64,000 bases of DNA from Hymenochaete sp. R1 (GCA_019400425.1 JAFREE010000006.1:186001-250000), one strand, 5' to 3'; positions 1-12,333 are shown, numbered from the stretch's first letter. Program-made: numbers and translations. Notes: generated by a model from the sequence alone, not told the origin.

Positions 1-3000
1 AGACGCAATCGTCGGCACGCTACTCGACGCCGATATAGACCTTCTCGCCTCCAACCATGCCCCCACACTCTTCCGCTTCCCCGCTCCCACTCCCGCCTCC
101 ATATCCGGAATTAAATCCTGACCAGCGACAACATTACCACTACTATCCTTCTCCTGCACTGCATCTCCCACTGTCGCCGAGTCAAGCGAAGAAACGTGAC
201 TCGCCCGCACCCTCGTCCTCGGGTCCTGGTCAGGATCAAGATCGACGTCGAGGTCCTGCCCCACGACGGAGATGGCGGGTTCTAGGGATGGTCTTTGGGC
301 TTCTGACGCTGGTGAAGGGTCGCCCGATTTCTCGTCCTCTTCTTCGTCTTCAGTATCAGAGCCATAGTCGCCAGAGTCCTCGTCCATGTCTTCTTCGCCG
401 CCTCCTAGATCGAGTGCTTCTTCCAGCGACATCCCCGCCCCTTCACCGCCGCTTTCGCCGATGAGGCTCGGTGTGGAGCTCTCGGGGCGTAAGGGGGACT
501 CGGGGAACTGAAATGGCGTCGAGGCGGAGGAGGATGCAGTCGCTGAAGTAGATGATTTCCGACTCTTGCTCTTATCTTTCTTGTCCTTTTCCTTGGAGAG
601 CTTGTAGAGGAGTTTCTTAATCCAGTCGTTCGCGAACTGTTTCATCTTGGAAGCCTTCGCCTCAGGGAGCTTGTCAAGCGTGCCTGCGGCGTACCAGCTG
701 GACTTCTTCTCCTTTTCAGTGAGGATGTCCGTGAGCTATAGTTTTTTGCATAGTCAGTCTGCGATTCACCTCATGCTGACATGCAGGAACAAAAGAGAAA
801 AGGCATGCTACTCACTTCCTTCGCTCTTTTCTTAAACGTCTCCTTATCCAGCTTGTGTCTCGCATGGTGATTCATCTGCCTCACGCACACCTCTCCGATC
901 AGTTTCTGCAACCTCTTCACCTTCGCTGCCTCCTTCTGGTCCGCCGTCATGCTCTTCCTCTCCTTCCTCTTCTCCTTCTTCCTCCTCTTTGCCTCCTCTT
1001 TCTCCGCCTTCTTCGCCGCCATTATGATCTCCGCCGCTTTCGCTGCCTCCTGCCGCCGCCGGTCGTCCTCTGCCCTCATCCGTGCCTGCAAGATTATGTC
1101 CTCCACCGAGACTTGCGGAGGCGCAGGAATCTTCGAAGTACCGCTCTCCTTGTCTTTGCGATCCTTCCCGGGGCGCATTTCGTCATCGTCGGGGCCTCGT
1201 GAATTCGATTTCGTAGGTTTGACGGCGGTACGACCCAGAGGAACAAATACAGGTGCGGCCAAACCTCCGGTGTCAAAATACTCGGCCCAAGCTTCATTCT
1301 TCCGACGTTTATTTGGGGGACATAGCTCGCTGACGATGGGATCAGGTGTCAGTGAACTGGCTTCGGTTCCATCCTTCATTCAAACTTGTTAGATCGTTTA
1401 CAATTTAATATTCAAAGCGACGGTGTACCTCCTTCAGCCGTTTCGGTATCCGGTATCCGGTGATCAAGTTCTTCCAGGACTCCAACAACTGGAAAGAACA
1501 TCATGTCAGAACAGTAACTTACATAGATTGTAATCGTCCCATACTTCTTTTGCAAGCGTGTTGACTTTCTCGTTCTCCGCTTCCGCGAGCTTCTCAACAG
1601 CTGCTTCGAGTTGCGAGTCCTCGACTTTATTTCGATGCGTGAGAGGCCATACACGCAAGCTATCTAAAACCTGAAAAAAAGCATATTTTAGTTAAGGTAT
1701 TGGCCTTAAGGAATAAGGTCACCTACTGTCATGCAGACTTCCATATCTGTCAGATTTTCATTGAGGACATAGCGCATGAGACTGCAACCACGTAAACGCA
1801 TGAATTGCCGGAGCGGTACAGCATCGTCCGTAAGCTAATTGGTAGGTAACATGCCGCATCACTGAGTAATTTCTGTGCGAAAAAAGTCCTGATAAAATAC
1901 CACTCACCCGCAAACGACCCAGCAACCGAATGAGCACTGTCCGACTACGCGTATTTGAAAGAGCCTGTACGACCTTGGGTACATCCTTGGCCGTGATCGG
2001 TTTGAGCTCCGGCACGTAATCCTCGTCGAGCTTCTTGGATTTCTTCTTCTTGTTGCCTTTGAGGCCGAGCATAGCGACTTCGTCACTGATTCCGAGCGCT
2101 ACGTGAACCCATTAGGGGTAGACGGAAAATAATGGGAAAGAAAAAACGTACCGTCGAGGTAGAGGTCGTCCATGGCTGCGACATCAGTCTGTGTCTTTCC
2201 GCCAAGGATCCCGATACAATTCGGTTCGCCACAGTAACATTGTTGAGCGTCATTACTACGACACAGCGTGAATGCATGAACGTAAGTCGTTTATCTCTTT
2301 CCAAGAGAAAATAATGAAATCACGTACCCGTATCGATCAACGTTATAATTGAAAGTCAACTCCTCATTTTGCTGAATTTTCCGTTTCGCATAAATACCCA
2401 TTCGAACATGCCGCCCGACGGTCCATTTCGCAACATAGCAATTCGGATTACAGCTGTGGTTTGCGAAACGGCCGATTCCCCCTCGTTTAGTAGCGTCGAT
2501 GAACTATGAAAGGTGATGTGATGAATATTAATATCGTAAATTTCGGGATTAAGCGGCCGCATAGCGAGGTCATATGACGATCGATGTGGAGGGTGCGAGA
2601 ATGTCACTGGGAAGATAGGAGATGTATAGACGAACGAAAGGAACACACCTCATCTTTCTGGAGCATCATGAAGTAGAAGTGTCTGATGCCTTCTTCGGAG
2701 TACTGACGCATGCGTTTGGCGAACGAAGGTTGGCTGACGACGTCGCCAATGTACTCGTAAATGAACCCATCTCTTTACAAGTAGCAGTCAGCTAACTGCT
2801 CTACAGTACGATGTATCCAGAGTTAAATGATGTTGAGAAGTGGTGACTGACTTTGGGATATCTGCTCCTGCTCGTAATCCAAAACCTTTCATTTCTGTCT
2901 GAACGATCTCGATGTTGGCGTATTCTTTGCGCTGCATCCTTCACGAAAGCAATGCACAATATATCAACACTTTGTACAGACATTTTTGAACGCATAGAAA

Positions 3001-3647
3001 GGACATACCGTTGATTCCTGCAGAAGGCTTTACATCGACAGTCTCCGTCTTCACATTCAACCTGCGTAAGCCTGTTGATGCAGTCCGAACCATCTCCACA
3101 CGCCATCTGGGAATCATCATAACCTACGCCAGCGCACAAAAAAGAAACAGTTCACCATCAGAACTATCTACTCTATGCGTACTATTCGACAATCAGTTTC
3201 TCGAAGGAAAGCACACGGACCTGGGTCAAAGGAGCAATCGCACGTCATGCTCTCGAGTGCCTCCCGCGAACGACCTAGTGTCTGATACTGGTAATGGTTC
3301 GCAGGAAGCTGCTCAAACGTCGCCAACGCCGCCTTCTCGGCACGAGGAAGATCTCCAATGAGGATTGGCCCCGTCTTTTCCTTGCGTGGTGCAGGCGTTG
3401 GGGTCTGTGAGCGAGATTTGTTCGACCCGGGGGTAGATGTGCTGTCTGCGCTGATGCCATTGCCGTCGATAGACTCTTTCTTCATGGATTCATCTTTTGC
3501 AAAGAGGTCATCGACAGAGTGCTTTCGGTCAGGTATGTCGATGTCCATGGGTGAAGCGTTATCTTTTGAAAGTTCAACAGAGGTATCGGTCAGCTCGAAC
3601 TTGACGGTTGGTTTGGAATCTTCTTCCGCCTTTGGAAATGGGTCCAT
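1..3647 (-). CDS. SET2: Set2-type histone H3 lysine-36 methyltransferase (C-terminus beyond window)
   Basis: Set2 methylates histone H3 K36 in transcribed chromatin and binds elongating RNA polymerase II. Order seen: an acidic Ser/Thr-rich N-terminus; a Cys-rich AWS region near 3120-3010 ([21 protein letters not shown]); the SET core between about 2950 and 2330 ([34 protein letters not shown]); and a post-SET Cys cluster ([10 protein letters not shown]) near 2230. A charged Lys/Glu coiled coil follows near 1130-900, then an SRI-like C-terminal segment at about 890-590 ([29 protein letters not shown]). The start is taken at the ATG at 3647 (MDPFPK); an in-frame ATG at 3689 exists but lacks family-like sequence. 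The first exons are 3647-3221 and 3123-3009, joined in frame with GT..AG introns. No stop occurs in frame down to base 1, so the Ser/Asp-rich tail continues outside. No clear WW domain was seen. It is divergent from RPA49. Confidence 0.93.
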
Positions 3648-4191
3648 AATGACCCCTGCCGTCTTTTTTCTACAGCAAAGTAGAAGCAAGATATGGCCTG
3701 TAGGATGTCAGAGCAAGAGGAGAGGAAGAGGAAGAATGTGCGCACCAGGGAGGAGAGAAGGACGCGATGAATGAGACAAATGGAGGAGGCGAGGCCCTGG
3801 TCACCACACCCACCGCTCGTTCGCACAGCAAACTTTCCCAACGATTTCTCGCTCAGACACCAGCAAAGCAAAGCAAATCCTCTTTTATTTAGGCTTTGCT
3901 AGCATGCAGCGCCCGAGTTTTATAGTTCAAGTGACTCTAGGTATTTTATATTTAACATTAGAAAAATATGGGGTTGAGGAGCAAAGAAAAGGAGCTCACC
4001 GCTGAGTTTACTTGAGACGAGGCACTTGGAAATCGCAAGTCAACCCGACGACGACGACAATCCTCTCCCGCGTCGACCGACTCCGACTCTGACGCCTTTG
4101 AACTGACGCTGCCTACCACCTCTGGAACCGGGGCACGGATTTATTTCGACGAGTGATTGTCTGTTCGTCTTCACAGCCGACAATTTTCGAT
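3648..4191. promoter_or_regulatory. Shared divergent promoter region of SET2 and RPA49
   Basis: About 540 bases lie between the two divergent start codons. The right half is rich in short CGACGACGAC-like runs, and an AT-rich patch (tattttatatttaac) sits near 3940-3960. No other gene was recognised. It probably holds both core promoters and both 5' UTRs; a leader intron for SET2 near 3690-3660 is possible. Confidence 0.45.
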
Positions 4192-6087
4192 ATGAGTAAT
4201 TCGCCAGTCAAGTCAAAAAAGAGAAAGCATCAGGAAGTGGATGCTGGGGAGCAGGTGACTTTCACTGTGCATGATTCAAACCCCTCCGCCGTTGGGCCTA
4301 TTCTTGGTGAGCACCTCTCTTTTGTCTCTCGTCTGCTCTCAGAACAATGCTTGTACATGTGTTTGGATGAGGTCCTCTATCATAGCATGCATAAATTCTC
4401 TTCTAGAGTCTTGGTCTTGCACTATGCAGCCGTGGTCTGACTCATGCAATTTGCAGTCAACTTCCCCGCCCTCGAACCTCCGAAATCTACGCCATTCACC
4501 GTTTCATCTCTCCCATCTGATAGAAACCTCGACGAAAACATCGACTTCGATCGTCGAGGAATAAATGTCATCGGGGAAACAGACCGCATCCTTTTCCACG
4601 CTACAGACGAAAGTGAAGTCGTGAAGCAATCATGCCGGTAAGCATAGTGGCCTATCACCTACTACTCCTATACCAGTCCTTTCATTAACTGTAATACTAG
4701 CTATCTCGTGGGCATTCGCAATAAACGCTCCAATACCGTCACCCTCCGCCCCGCTCCCGTCCAAATTCTCGCTCGACGCGTCAAAGCCCTTTCAGCCCTC
4801 CCGGAGCCCTCGAACTCGAACGCGAATGACTTCATAGCCCAGCGCACGACGCTTGGGGAGACCTTTGGTACAAAGAAAGCACAGAAGGATATCCGGGCGA
4901 GGGAGAGGAACAAGATCGATGTCGGTGCGATGGAAGGTGTTGCGGGCCATATCCAGGCAAGCATCGAGGCAAACTCCAGCGGGCTGCCAACGATAGGTAC
5001 GATGAAATCGTACCTGGTACTCTGTCAGAACAACCTCGGATTGACAGTTACTGTATCTATATCACGTAGAGCAAACAGCGGAATTAAGCGCCGATTCCCG
5101 AGCTCTCACCCTCCCTCCCTTCGACGTCTCCGCCACCACACCCGACAAGATCTACCCGCTCTTTAGTATCATCCCCGAGTCTGAGTTCGGTGCCATCTCT
5201 GTCAGGGAGCTCCTCAACACGAGCGACGAGGCAACGTGCCTCAAGCTCATGCCGTTCGCGGATTCGGAGTGGGTGAAGACACGATTGAGAGCGTGCTTTG
5301 CAGATGGGAGAGGTGCTGAAGGGGAGGGATGGGCGCTTAAACGGCAACTGTGGGCTTTCTGTGATTTTTCTTCCTTCAAAATGAAAGAGACTCAACTCGA
5401 TTTGAACCAGGCGGCTCATCACCTACGTTGCGTGTCTTCTTTCCTTCCGTATAGGTGCCGCGTTTGGCAAAATTCTCGACCGCGAGAAGCTTCAGGCTCG
5501 TCTGCGCGGGATGCCCACCGTGCTCGTCGACGGCATACTTTCGCGCTTCACAGAGAAAGCAAGGGACTCAGATACGTCAGTACTACTCCCCTTATCTGTC
5601 TTCGCCGCTGTGCCAAGTCTGAATGCATCTGTTTTCTTTTTTGCTCAATTGCGCCCAAACACGTACGCGTTTATTCCACACTCTACAGGCCAAGGTTCAC
5701 GAACGAATGCTCTCTCCGCCTCATAGCCCACATGTTCGCACTCTGTCTGCACACAGACAACTATGCCTGCGATACCGCTATGCTCGCACACGACCTTCGC
5801 GAGAGCTTACAAAAGTGCGTTTACTGCCCTCCCCTCTCCTGGGTCACGCTTTTTCTCTCAAACATTTCTCATTGACTTTTCCTTGACCTTTTCTTAATTA
5901 CAAAAATCACAGAATAAATCAGTATTTCAAGTCCCTCGGCTGCAAGTTTGAGAACCTTTCTTCGAGCGAATGTGTGCGGTTGGGGATCCCGCCTCCGCCT
6001 GCGGGCGCGGAGAAGATCAAGCGGGCGGTGTTGAGGGCGCCATTAACTTTCCCGACAGCGAAGACGGGGAAGAGGAGGCAGGGGTGA
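4192..6087 (+). CDS. RPA49: RNA polymerase I subunit A49
   Basis: A49 pairs with A34.5 on RNA polymerase I and aids rRNA initiation and elongation in the nucleolus. The start at 4192 (MSNSPVKSKKRKH) gives a basic N-terminus. Exon 1 ends before GTGAGC at about 4305; exon 2 (NFPALEPPKSTPF) runs 4457-4638; exon 3 begins near 4702 (YLVGIRNKRSNTV). The A49 core follows: TTLGETFGTKKAQK near 4850, then PPFDVSATTPDKIYPL near 5110-5165. The C-terminal tandem winged-helix part shows LIAHMFALCLHTDNYACD near 5725-5775, and the last exon reads QYFKSLGCKFENLSSSE to a TGA at 6085-6087. Family length (about 400-450 aa) fits. About seven exons are needed; I did not verify every junction. Confidence 0.9.
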
Positions 6088-6826
6088 TTGACATTTGGGA
6101 GCTTGAAGGGCAAACGGGATGAGACCGAGGCTACGTTGGATTGTGACGGTGTGCGGATGGAATGTAGGGAGGGAAGATGTGATGTCAAAAGCGCTTTTAC
6201 GCGCAAAAATACGATTACTTGTAGTTGGACTATTGGTGTTATTCCATCAGAAGACCCATGTCAAAAGAGCGTATCTCGAACCCTCTATAGTCTCATGAAC
6301 TCAAGAAAGATGCATTGGTTGTCAAAATTGCAACATGCAGCTTAAAGAATTTATAAACCGTATTAAATACACAACTACACAGACACATATATATTCGCAT
6401 TTGTATTCATATATGAGCGAGAGAAGCCCATACTTAAGCATATACTTTTACATTGTGTTTCTTCATAAACATTAAGGGCGCCAAACATATAGTATAGAAG
6501 AAGAAAAGGATTAATCAACATAAAGCGGCGAAGAAGTTCGAATGGGGTGCCTCTCGGTCTCAAGGATAGGGTAAAATAGATAAACATAAAATAGAAGAAG
6601 GTAAAGAAGTGCTAAGGCGAGCGGGAACAAAAAGGGAAGCATAGAACGTAACGAGTCGTGAATCATGAATGTCTTCATCGGACGGTGAGCGTGACTGGGG
6701 CTATTAGCTAGCTATGGCGGGAGCGTGTCTAGAAAACATAACAAAAAGAAGTCGAAGCAGGTGAGCCCGAATTATTTTAGCAATAGCAACACGACTGACA
6801 GCTCTGCCTCCCATGCTCAAAGAAGT
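6088..6826. other. Intergenic, 3' flanks of RPA49 and the pheromone-like gene
   Basis: About 740 bases between two convergent genes. The centre, about 6350-6600, is AT-rich with short ATA/TAT runs and probably carries both polyadenylation regions. No second CaaX-ended ORF and no RNA gene were found by eye on either strand. Confidence 0.4.
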
Positions 6827-7042
6827 TCAAGCAACAACGCAATACGTCGTGCTCGACCCGCCACCCGTCTCTTCATCAACCGGGCTATCTTCGCCAATCG
6901 CGGACGCAGGCTGGGGCCTCGCAGCGACGACGCAGTAAGTCGTGCTGGACCCACCGCCGGTCTCGTACGACACAGGTCCGCCGTTGGTGGAAGAGTTCTC
7001 AGACCTGGACTTGGTGATGCAGATGGTGTTGAAGGCGTCCAT
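6827..7042 (-). CDS. Basidiomycete mating pheromone precursor-like gene with two tandem CaaX peptides
   Basis: The ORF encodes 71 residues. It begins MDAFNTICITKS, like many agaricomycete pheromone precursors, and ends in the farnesylation-type box CVVA directly before TGA (6829-6827). The 14-residue block ETGGGSSTTYCVVA occurs twice: at 6964-6923 and, as the C-terminus, at 6871-6830. The 17-residue spacer is ARPQPASAIGEDSPVDE. The copies differ at eight synonymous positions and at no amino acid. In the family, the C-terminal CaaX Cys is farnesylated, the last three residues are removed and the N-terminal part is cut off, giving a short lipopeptide for an STE3 receptor. How an internal CVVA would be processed is unknown. 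The start at 7042 is preferred; an in-frame ATG at 7171 would precede family-unlike sequence. A TATAAATA lies about 140 bases upstream. An unnoticed intron cannot be excluded. Confidence 0.8.
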   Translation of the reverse strand: MDAFNTICITKSRSENSSTNGGPVSYETGGGSSTTYCVVAARPQPASAIGEDSPVDEETGGGSSTTYCVVA

Positions 7043-7181
7043 TGAATTTGGGTATGTGTGTGAGATTTGGGGGTGAAGAGAATTAAGAAGAGGATAGAAG
7101 GGTTCGCGGAATATTGGGAGTTGTGCTTGGATGTTAGAGACTAATTCGTCTAAGGTTTGAGTAGGGCCCAAGAGCAGAGCC

Positions 7182-7189
7182 TATTTATA
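7182..7189 (-). promoter_or_regulatory. TATA box of the pheromone-like gene
   Basis: TATAAATA on the minus strand, about 140 bases before the ATG at 7042. A strong TATA and a short leader would suit a small, highly expressed gene. The position is seen; the function is inferred. Confidence 0.5.
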
Positions 7190-8131
7190 AATTTGACGTC
7201 GTGATGGTTCCATTAAGCTTCTGCAGCTGCCGCTTCAGCTTCGGAGAATGCAGGGACGCAGGAAACAGGAGAAAAACGAACAGACTTAAAAAATCCAGTT
7301 CCAGTCGGTTCGCCGATTTCTATTGTTCGGTCGCCGCATACACCATCACAAACATATGGACAGGAGTCCTACGCCCGACGGACAATAAGATAATTTTCTG
7401 AGGTCTAGAGGATAGGACGACCGGGGTGACCAAGACAGGACGAGGGAGAGTTTGAGGTACGGATCTGTTAAACTCGGTTCCGAGAGCAGAAGTCTAAAGG
7501 CTGAGAAGGTTTTAGACTCTCTTAGAAATGAAGTCTCAGCATCGTGGTCTCTCAGAATCGTGAAATCAGAGGGAAGACGGGTCGATCAACACAAAAGAAG
7601 AGCACGGAGTGCTTATACTGGAGCTTCGGCGACTCTAGGCTCTTAGGTACGAATGAACCTCGGAGGACTTGAATGAATGTAGTGGCAATGGTAGTGTCTC
7701 CGGTGTCTCCGAGTCTCTCGGCGCGTATAACAAAAGACGAGAAGACGGATGCGGGATACAGGGGCAGCTGGGGTAGCGATCCAGAACTCCATTCGTCGGA
7801 AGTGGCGGTGCATACTCAAATGCTTTGGTGCTAATGTGTGCCTGTGTTCTCTATATACCTAAGCATGGTGCAAGTCAGCCAGAGGTATAAGAGACAATAC
7901 ACAATACAATACTACTCCCTATGGCCCGTACGGCCACCTTCCGCGAAACTGTCTCATATCCAGGCAACAAGAGCTAAAACGCGGCACTTCCCAAAGGTAT
8001 GGGTATGCAATGAAAGATTCAAGTTCCTCGAACACAGATATACTGGAAGGAGATGGGAAAAAGCAAAAATTAAATGCAATTAAAGCCACAAATAGTACTA
8101 CAGGTGTATTTGAAAGACTTCAATAAGAACT
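7190..8131. other. Intergenic, no gene recognised
   Basis: About 940 bases upstream of the pheromone-like gene and downstream of RPN9. Short ORFs are present but none has a recognisable motif, a second pheromone-type CaaX end, or tRNA structure. A short acaatacaatac run occurs near 7895-7910. Confidence 0.35.
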
Positions 8132-9621
8132 CTAAGCTGACGCGGTCATCTCGGGTGCGATCCTCTGCTCCACCGACTTGAGCTTATCTGTCCAGTTCTT
8201 TAGCCGTTCAGAAAGTGCACCGATTTGTTCAAGGCTGAGTACTCGAGGCTGTACCCAGGTGAATGTCGCGGTTTCACTGATTTGGTCAATCGAGCCGCGT
8301 AGGAGTGATAAGCTGTGAATGACAAGAATGAATAACTCCCCGGAGCAAATAGACAAAAAGATTTGGTTTGGGACGGACCTGAAAGCCTTCATTACTAAGT
8401 GCTCTACTTCTCGGACATCGAGCCTCGTCTCCTGTGCAATGGTTTGGAATGTCAGCGTTCGACTGTCTGCATTCCGTCGGAAGACAGATTCGATGAGCGC
8501 CATCAAGCAGATCTTTTGGTGGAGGAAAGGATAATTGTTGCTGAGAATAGGTTCTTTCGATAGTTGCGAGACAGTGCTTTCAAATTTCCCTATGTCGCCG
8601 GCGTTGAAAATGAAAAGAAGTTGTTTGATCCAGGCGTAGGGCGTTCCGTCGAGGGAAGATAATACGGGGTGCATGAGCTGGAAAAGTTGTGTTAGATATA
8701 TATTTTTGGAGGTGGTGAAAGAATACGGCGCACAAGTTCACCGAAGTTGTAGATCGTCTCTCCAAGCAGAGCAGCGACACTAAGGTCATGTGCACGAAGC
8801 ATTCGTTCCTCGGTTGTAAGATCCTTAGCGGGGTCGACGCAAGCAAGATATAGAAGCGAGTTCTTGTAGTATGGGCCGTAGTCTGCCTTAGCCTTTGCAA
8901 GAGTTTAGTCATAAGCTATTGCAACGCTACATATGAAGACCACACGCACCTTGTAATAGTCAGCTGCTACGCTGTAGTATGCCGCGTTTACAGCAGGGTC
9001 TACACCATCTAGATCATCCAAGACCTTCCATGCAGCTTCCATGTCCGTTAACGTCGCTTCAATGTCGCCGTATACGAGCTTGGCTTGCGCCAATGATGAT
9101 AAAAGAAGTACATGCGCTTCAGGCGAGTTTTCAGTGCTAATACGCCCCAGGAGGTTTTGGAGGAAGTTCAACTGGGTGGCGGGGTCTACCAAAGTCATAT
9201 ACGGTAAACGGGGTTTATGATCAGAGGGTACGAGCCTATGTGAATGAGACGAATGAACATACTATCGATCTCCTTTGATGCGATAACACCAAGCTCGACT
9301 AGCCTCAGCTGATTGAGTTTCTGCTCGAAGTCCCGTACGAAACGATCGAAGACATCGACGCGGTAAGGTCGTGACAGGTCGTTCCGGAAGAACTCGAATA
9401 ATTTCTTTGTGAGTTGATGCCATAGCCTACGCATTCACATTAAATTATTCGGTCAGTGTCTCAAGTCATTAAACAGAAATCCGAGGCACGCACTTGCGCT
9501 CGTGGAGAGAACGGAAAGACTCAAAAAACGGATGGAGGTCTTGTGGCGCCGCTGAGAGCGCTGTCGTCAGATATTGATCAACGTCCAGCTTCTCATTATC
9601 AACGGCCATTGAAGAAGACAT
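8132..9621 (-). CDS. RPN9: 26S proteasome lid subunit Rpn9 (PSMD13 type)
   Basis: Rpn9 is a PCI-domain scaffold of the 19S proteasome lid and helps place Rpn11. The start at 9621 (MSSSMAVDNEK) is chosen; the second Met at 9609 is also possible. Spliced sequence reads PFFESFRSLHERK, an intron, LWHQLTKKLFEFFRNDL, LVELGVIASKEID, then NFLQNLLGRISTENSPEAH, EATLTDMEAAWKVLDDLDGVD and NAAYYSVAADYYK. The C-terminal PCI/winged-helix end has LTFQTIAQETRLDVREVEHL and WVQPRVLSLEQIGAL. A TAG stops it at 8134-8132. Six or seven exons are separated by short introns, and the inferred length near 390 aa is normal. Its start is about 220 bases from the end of VPS36 on the same strand. Confidence 0.93.
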
Positions 9622-9843
9622 TGCGAGATTAAAAGAGAAAGTTGAGGACAAGGAAGGAGGATGAAATGAAGCTGAATGCTCGCGCGTATGCGGTCTAGTC
9701 TGAAGGCAACTTCGGAATGAACGAGCGAGCATGCGCGTCCTCAATCGACGCGCGTCGTTTGTTCATGTTTGGTACTGCTACTACTGCACTTCCCGTAAAA
9801 ATACAATAAATAAAAAATTCGAAATTAGAAGCCATCTGTATAG

Positions 9844-12333
9844 CTAATCCTGCCCGTCCCAAGAATATCCAATGAAAGCGTTTATCCACCATCTAATCTC
9901 AACACCAATCCCGGTGTCAGAGCTCGTCCTGGCAAGCGGATCGTCTCGGCATATATCTCCCCTATCCTCTACCTCGTGAACAAGTTCATCCGTCAACCCA
10001 ACCGAAAGATTCTCCGTAAAAGCAATCTCTGTCGTCGTCTTTTGTCCCTCTTCCACTATCCTCCCCACAAGTCTATCAGAGAAGACAGAGGTGGAGTACG
10101 CTGGCGTGTGCAGGACCCGAAGTCCAGAAGACAGGACGCGGGACTTGATAGGTGGCACAGTGTATCGTGGAAGAAACGGCAAGGCCTTCAGCATGATCTC
10201 CGGGCTTATTAGAGCTTTATGCCGGTTGGTGAGTATGACGGATAATAGCAAACATATCAGAACTTGACAACCGTTTTGACATCGCGAAGATATGAAACGG
10301 AAAAATACACACCAATCCCCCGCGCTCGGTTCCACCCTCCCCACACTTCGTCGAGTCCCACAATACCCCGCTTCCGCATGATTCCAGAAGCCTGTGCTTC
10401 GTCTCGACCTTCGAGAATACCTGCCAGCTCTACTGCAAGTTGCTCGACATACTTCTTCTCATCTCCACTCATATCTTGAGTGACTGCCGCGTTAGTCATA
10501 TTGAGACCAAGTTGTCCAAGTGATGAACGGATGAAGGTCGATTCTTCGGGCTCCAGCAGTTCTAGGGTCTCGCCGTTGGGCAATTTTGAAGCTGCGGTGA
10601 GTTGTTCGTTGAGGTCTTTCGCAAGCCGGACCATGTCTTGAGCCTTATGCATTAGGGCTTCTAGGTCCTCAAATGCATCGCTCATGCCTTGTTCAGCACG
10701 CATAGCGTTTGTATCGATTGTTTGAAGAATCCCGCCTGTAGATGTTATTTTTAGAATGAAAAGGGTGCTCGGAACCTGTTTCGACTGCCTACCAATCCCA
10801 GAGAAGCCTACGGGAGTCTCTCTTCCCATAGTCAAGGATTCATTTCTGCGTTTTGCATCCTTTACCTATCAGTAGAATTGAGCTGGCTTGAGTCAAAACG
10901 AAAAGAGTGAACCGGTGTACCTCCCATACTCTTTGCTGAAGAGCTGTCTTCAAAGCGGCGTAGAGCGCCTTATCGCCTCCTCTCCGAAAACTCAGTCGAA
11001 TATATCGTTCTTTAGCATCCAATGAGCGCGTATTAATATCAGACACCGCATCCGGAGAGCCTGGCCTGGAAACGGGTGCGGACTTTGACGCCGGGTTGAG
11101 CGATAGCGCCTCCAGTGGATCGTCTAGCGTAGGTGTAGACTCCCCGTGACGAGATAAAGCAGTACCACACATCTCACATTCCCGTAAGTAAGGGTGGTTC
11201 AAAAATGTACACACAGCACAAGCAACGGAATTCGGTTTCCGTTTCGGTGATGTGTTTGCAGCGAATTCGCGAGATCCTGTGATTGGCGTGGTAATTGAGA
11301 AGGGGCCCAATGGCGCAGGGGTATTCACACTGGATGAAGGAAGGGAAATGGAATGCAAGGGCACTGGTGGCGTAGAAGCAGATGAAGTTGTCACAGGCCC
11401 TTGCACCCGAGCGGCAGCGATTGGTTGCGGTGTTGACGAAACGGGGGTAACGGACGACGAAACGGAGCGCGGCATACCACAAAGGCCACATGAGCTCCGC
11501 GCTGCAGGCGACGAACCAGGGGGATTACGGTACCCACATATCTCGCATTCCCATAAGTCGAAAGTACCATCGGACTGGGTCGCCCTCGAGGAAGAGAAAG
11601 GGTCATTATCAAGAGTCGCACCATTGTGACCGGTTGGGACCGAGGCGCCGGCGACCGGTACGGGCTGTGCGAGTGCGGGATATTCTGGCTGCAGTCCGAG
11701 TTCTTGTTCTTCGGGCCCTCTGAGGTACAGTGTGATTTTGGGCGAGCTGGTAAAGAAACCAGCATAACTTTCAGTGTGGGATACGATATCGAGAGACAAC
11801 GCGACTGATGCGCTGCGTTCGGAAGCAGACGAAGGAACGTGTAACGGCGACGTGGATGTTGCTCCCGAGATGAAGAATATACGATGCGAAGTGACATGAA
11901 GTGCTCCGAGTTGGTGCGCTGGTGACTTGTTTGGGCTGTAAGATACACCGAGTCAGTCAATTGAACATACAAGGAAGTAGACACGACGGGAAAATCAGCA
12001 ACGAAAGCCAAGCCCAACTAGTAAAAAAGAGACAGCATTTTAGATAGCCAATGAAAGTCTAAAAGAGATACTAGCGAATGAATGAGCCAAGAACGCTCGG
12101 AAAGTCATCGTATTTGTCCCGGATCTCTGAGAACATCTTCGTGAAATTCCACCGATATGACCATTCACCAAAGCAAATCCTTCGTTGAGAAAGCAATATG
12201 AGCAACCCAGATTCACTTACCCATCATAGAGCCCAACCCCGTCTTGACTGGCGATCAGGGCTTCATCATCATAAAGCAAGGCTGGGATTGGGATCGTTCC
12301 GTCGACTGGCCGAGAGTATCGGTTCAGGGCCAT
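9844..12333 (-). CDS. VPS36: ESCRT-II subunit Vps36 (GLUE domain with two NZF zinc fingers)
   Basis: Vps36 binds phosphoinositide and ubiquitin through its GLUE region and sorts cargo at endosomes as part of ESCRT-II. The start at 12333 (MALNRYSRPVDGTIPI) leads into a GLUE N-terminal half. Two NZF fingers are inserted: LWECEICGYRNP..CGLCGMP near 11560-11470 and ACAVCTFLNHPYLRECEMCG near 11220-11160, as in budding yeast Vps36. The C-terminal EAP30 part contains LNEQLTAASK, GIVGLDEVWGGWNRARGI, then ALPFLPRYTVPPIKSRVL near 10190-10140. The end is a TAG at 9846-9844. The order GLUE-NZF-NZF-EAP30 is clear; the exact borders of the small introns near 12240-11900 and 10860-10730 were only partly traced. 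ESCRT sorting down-regulates receptors, but its place here may be chance. Confidence 0.92.

Noticed and set aside
6827..7171. Longer reading of the pheromone-like ORF from the ATG at 7171
   Set aside because: The extra 43 residues look like 5' UTR, and a TATA box at 7182 would leave almost no leader.
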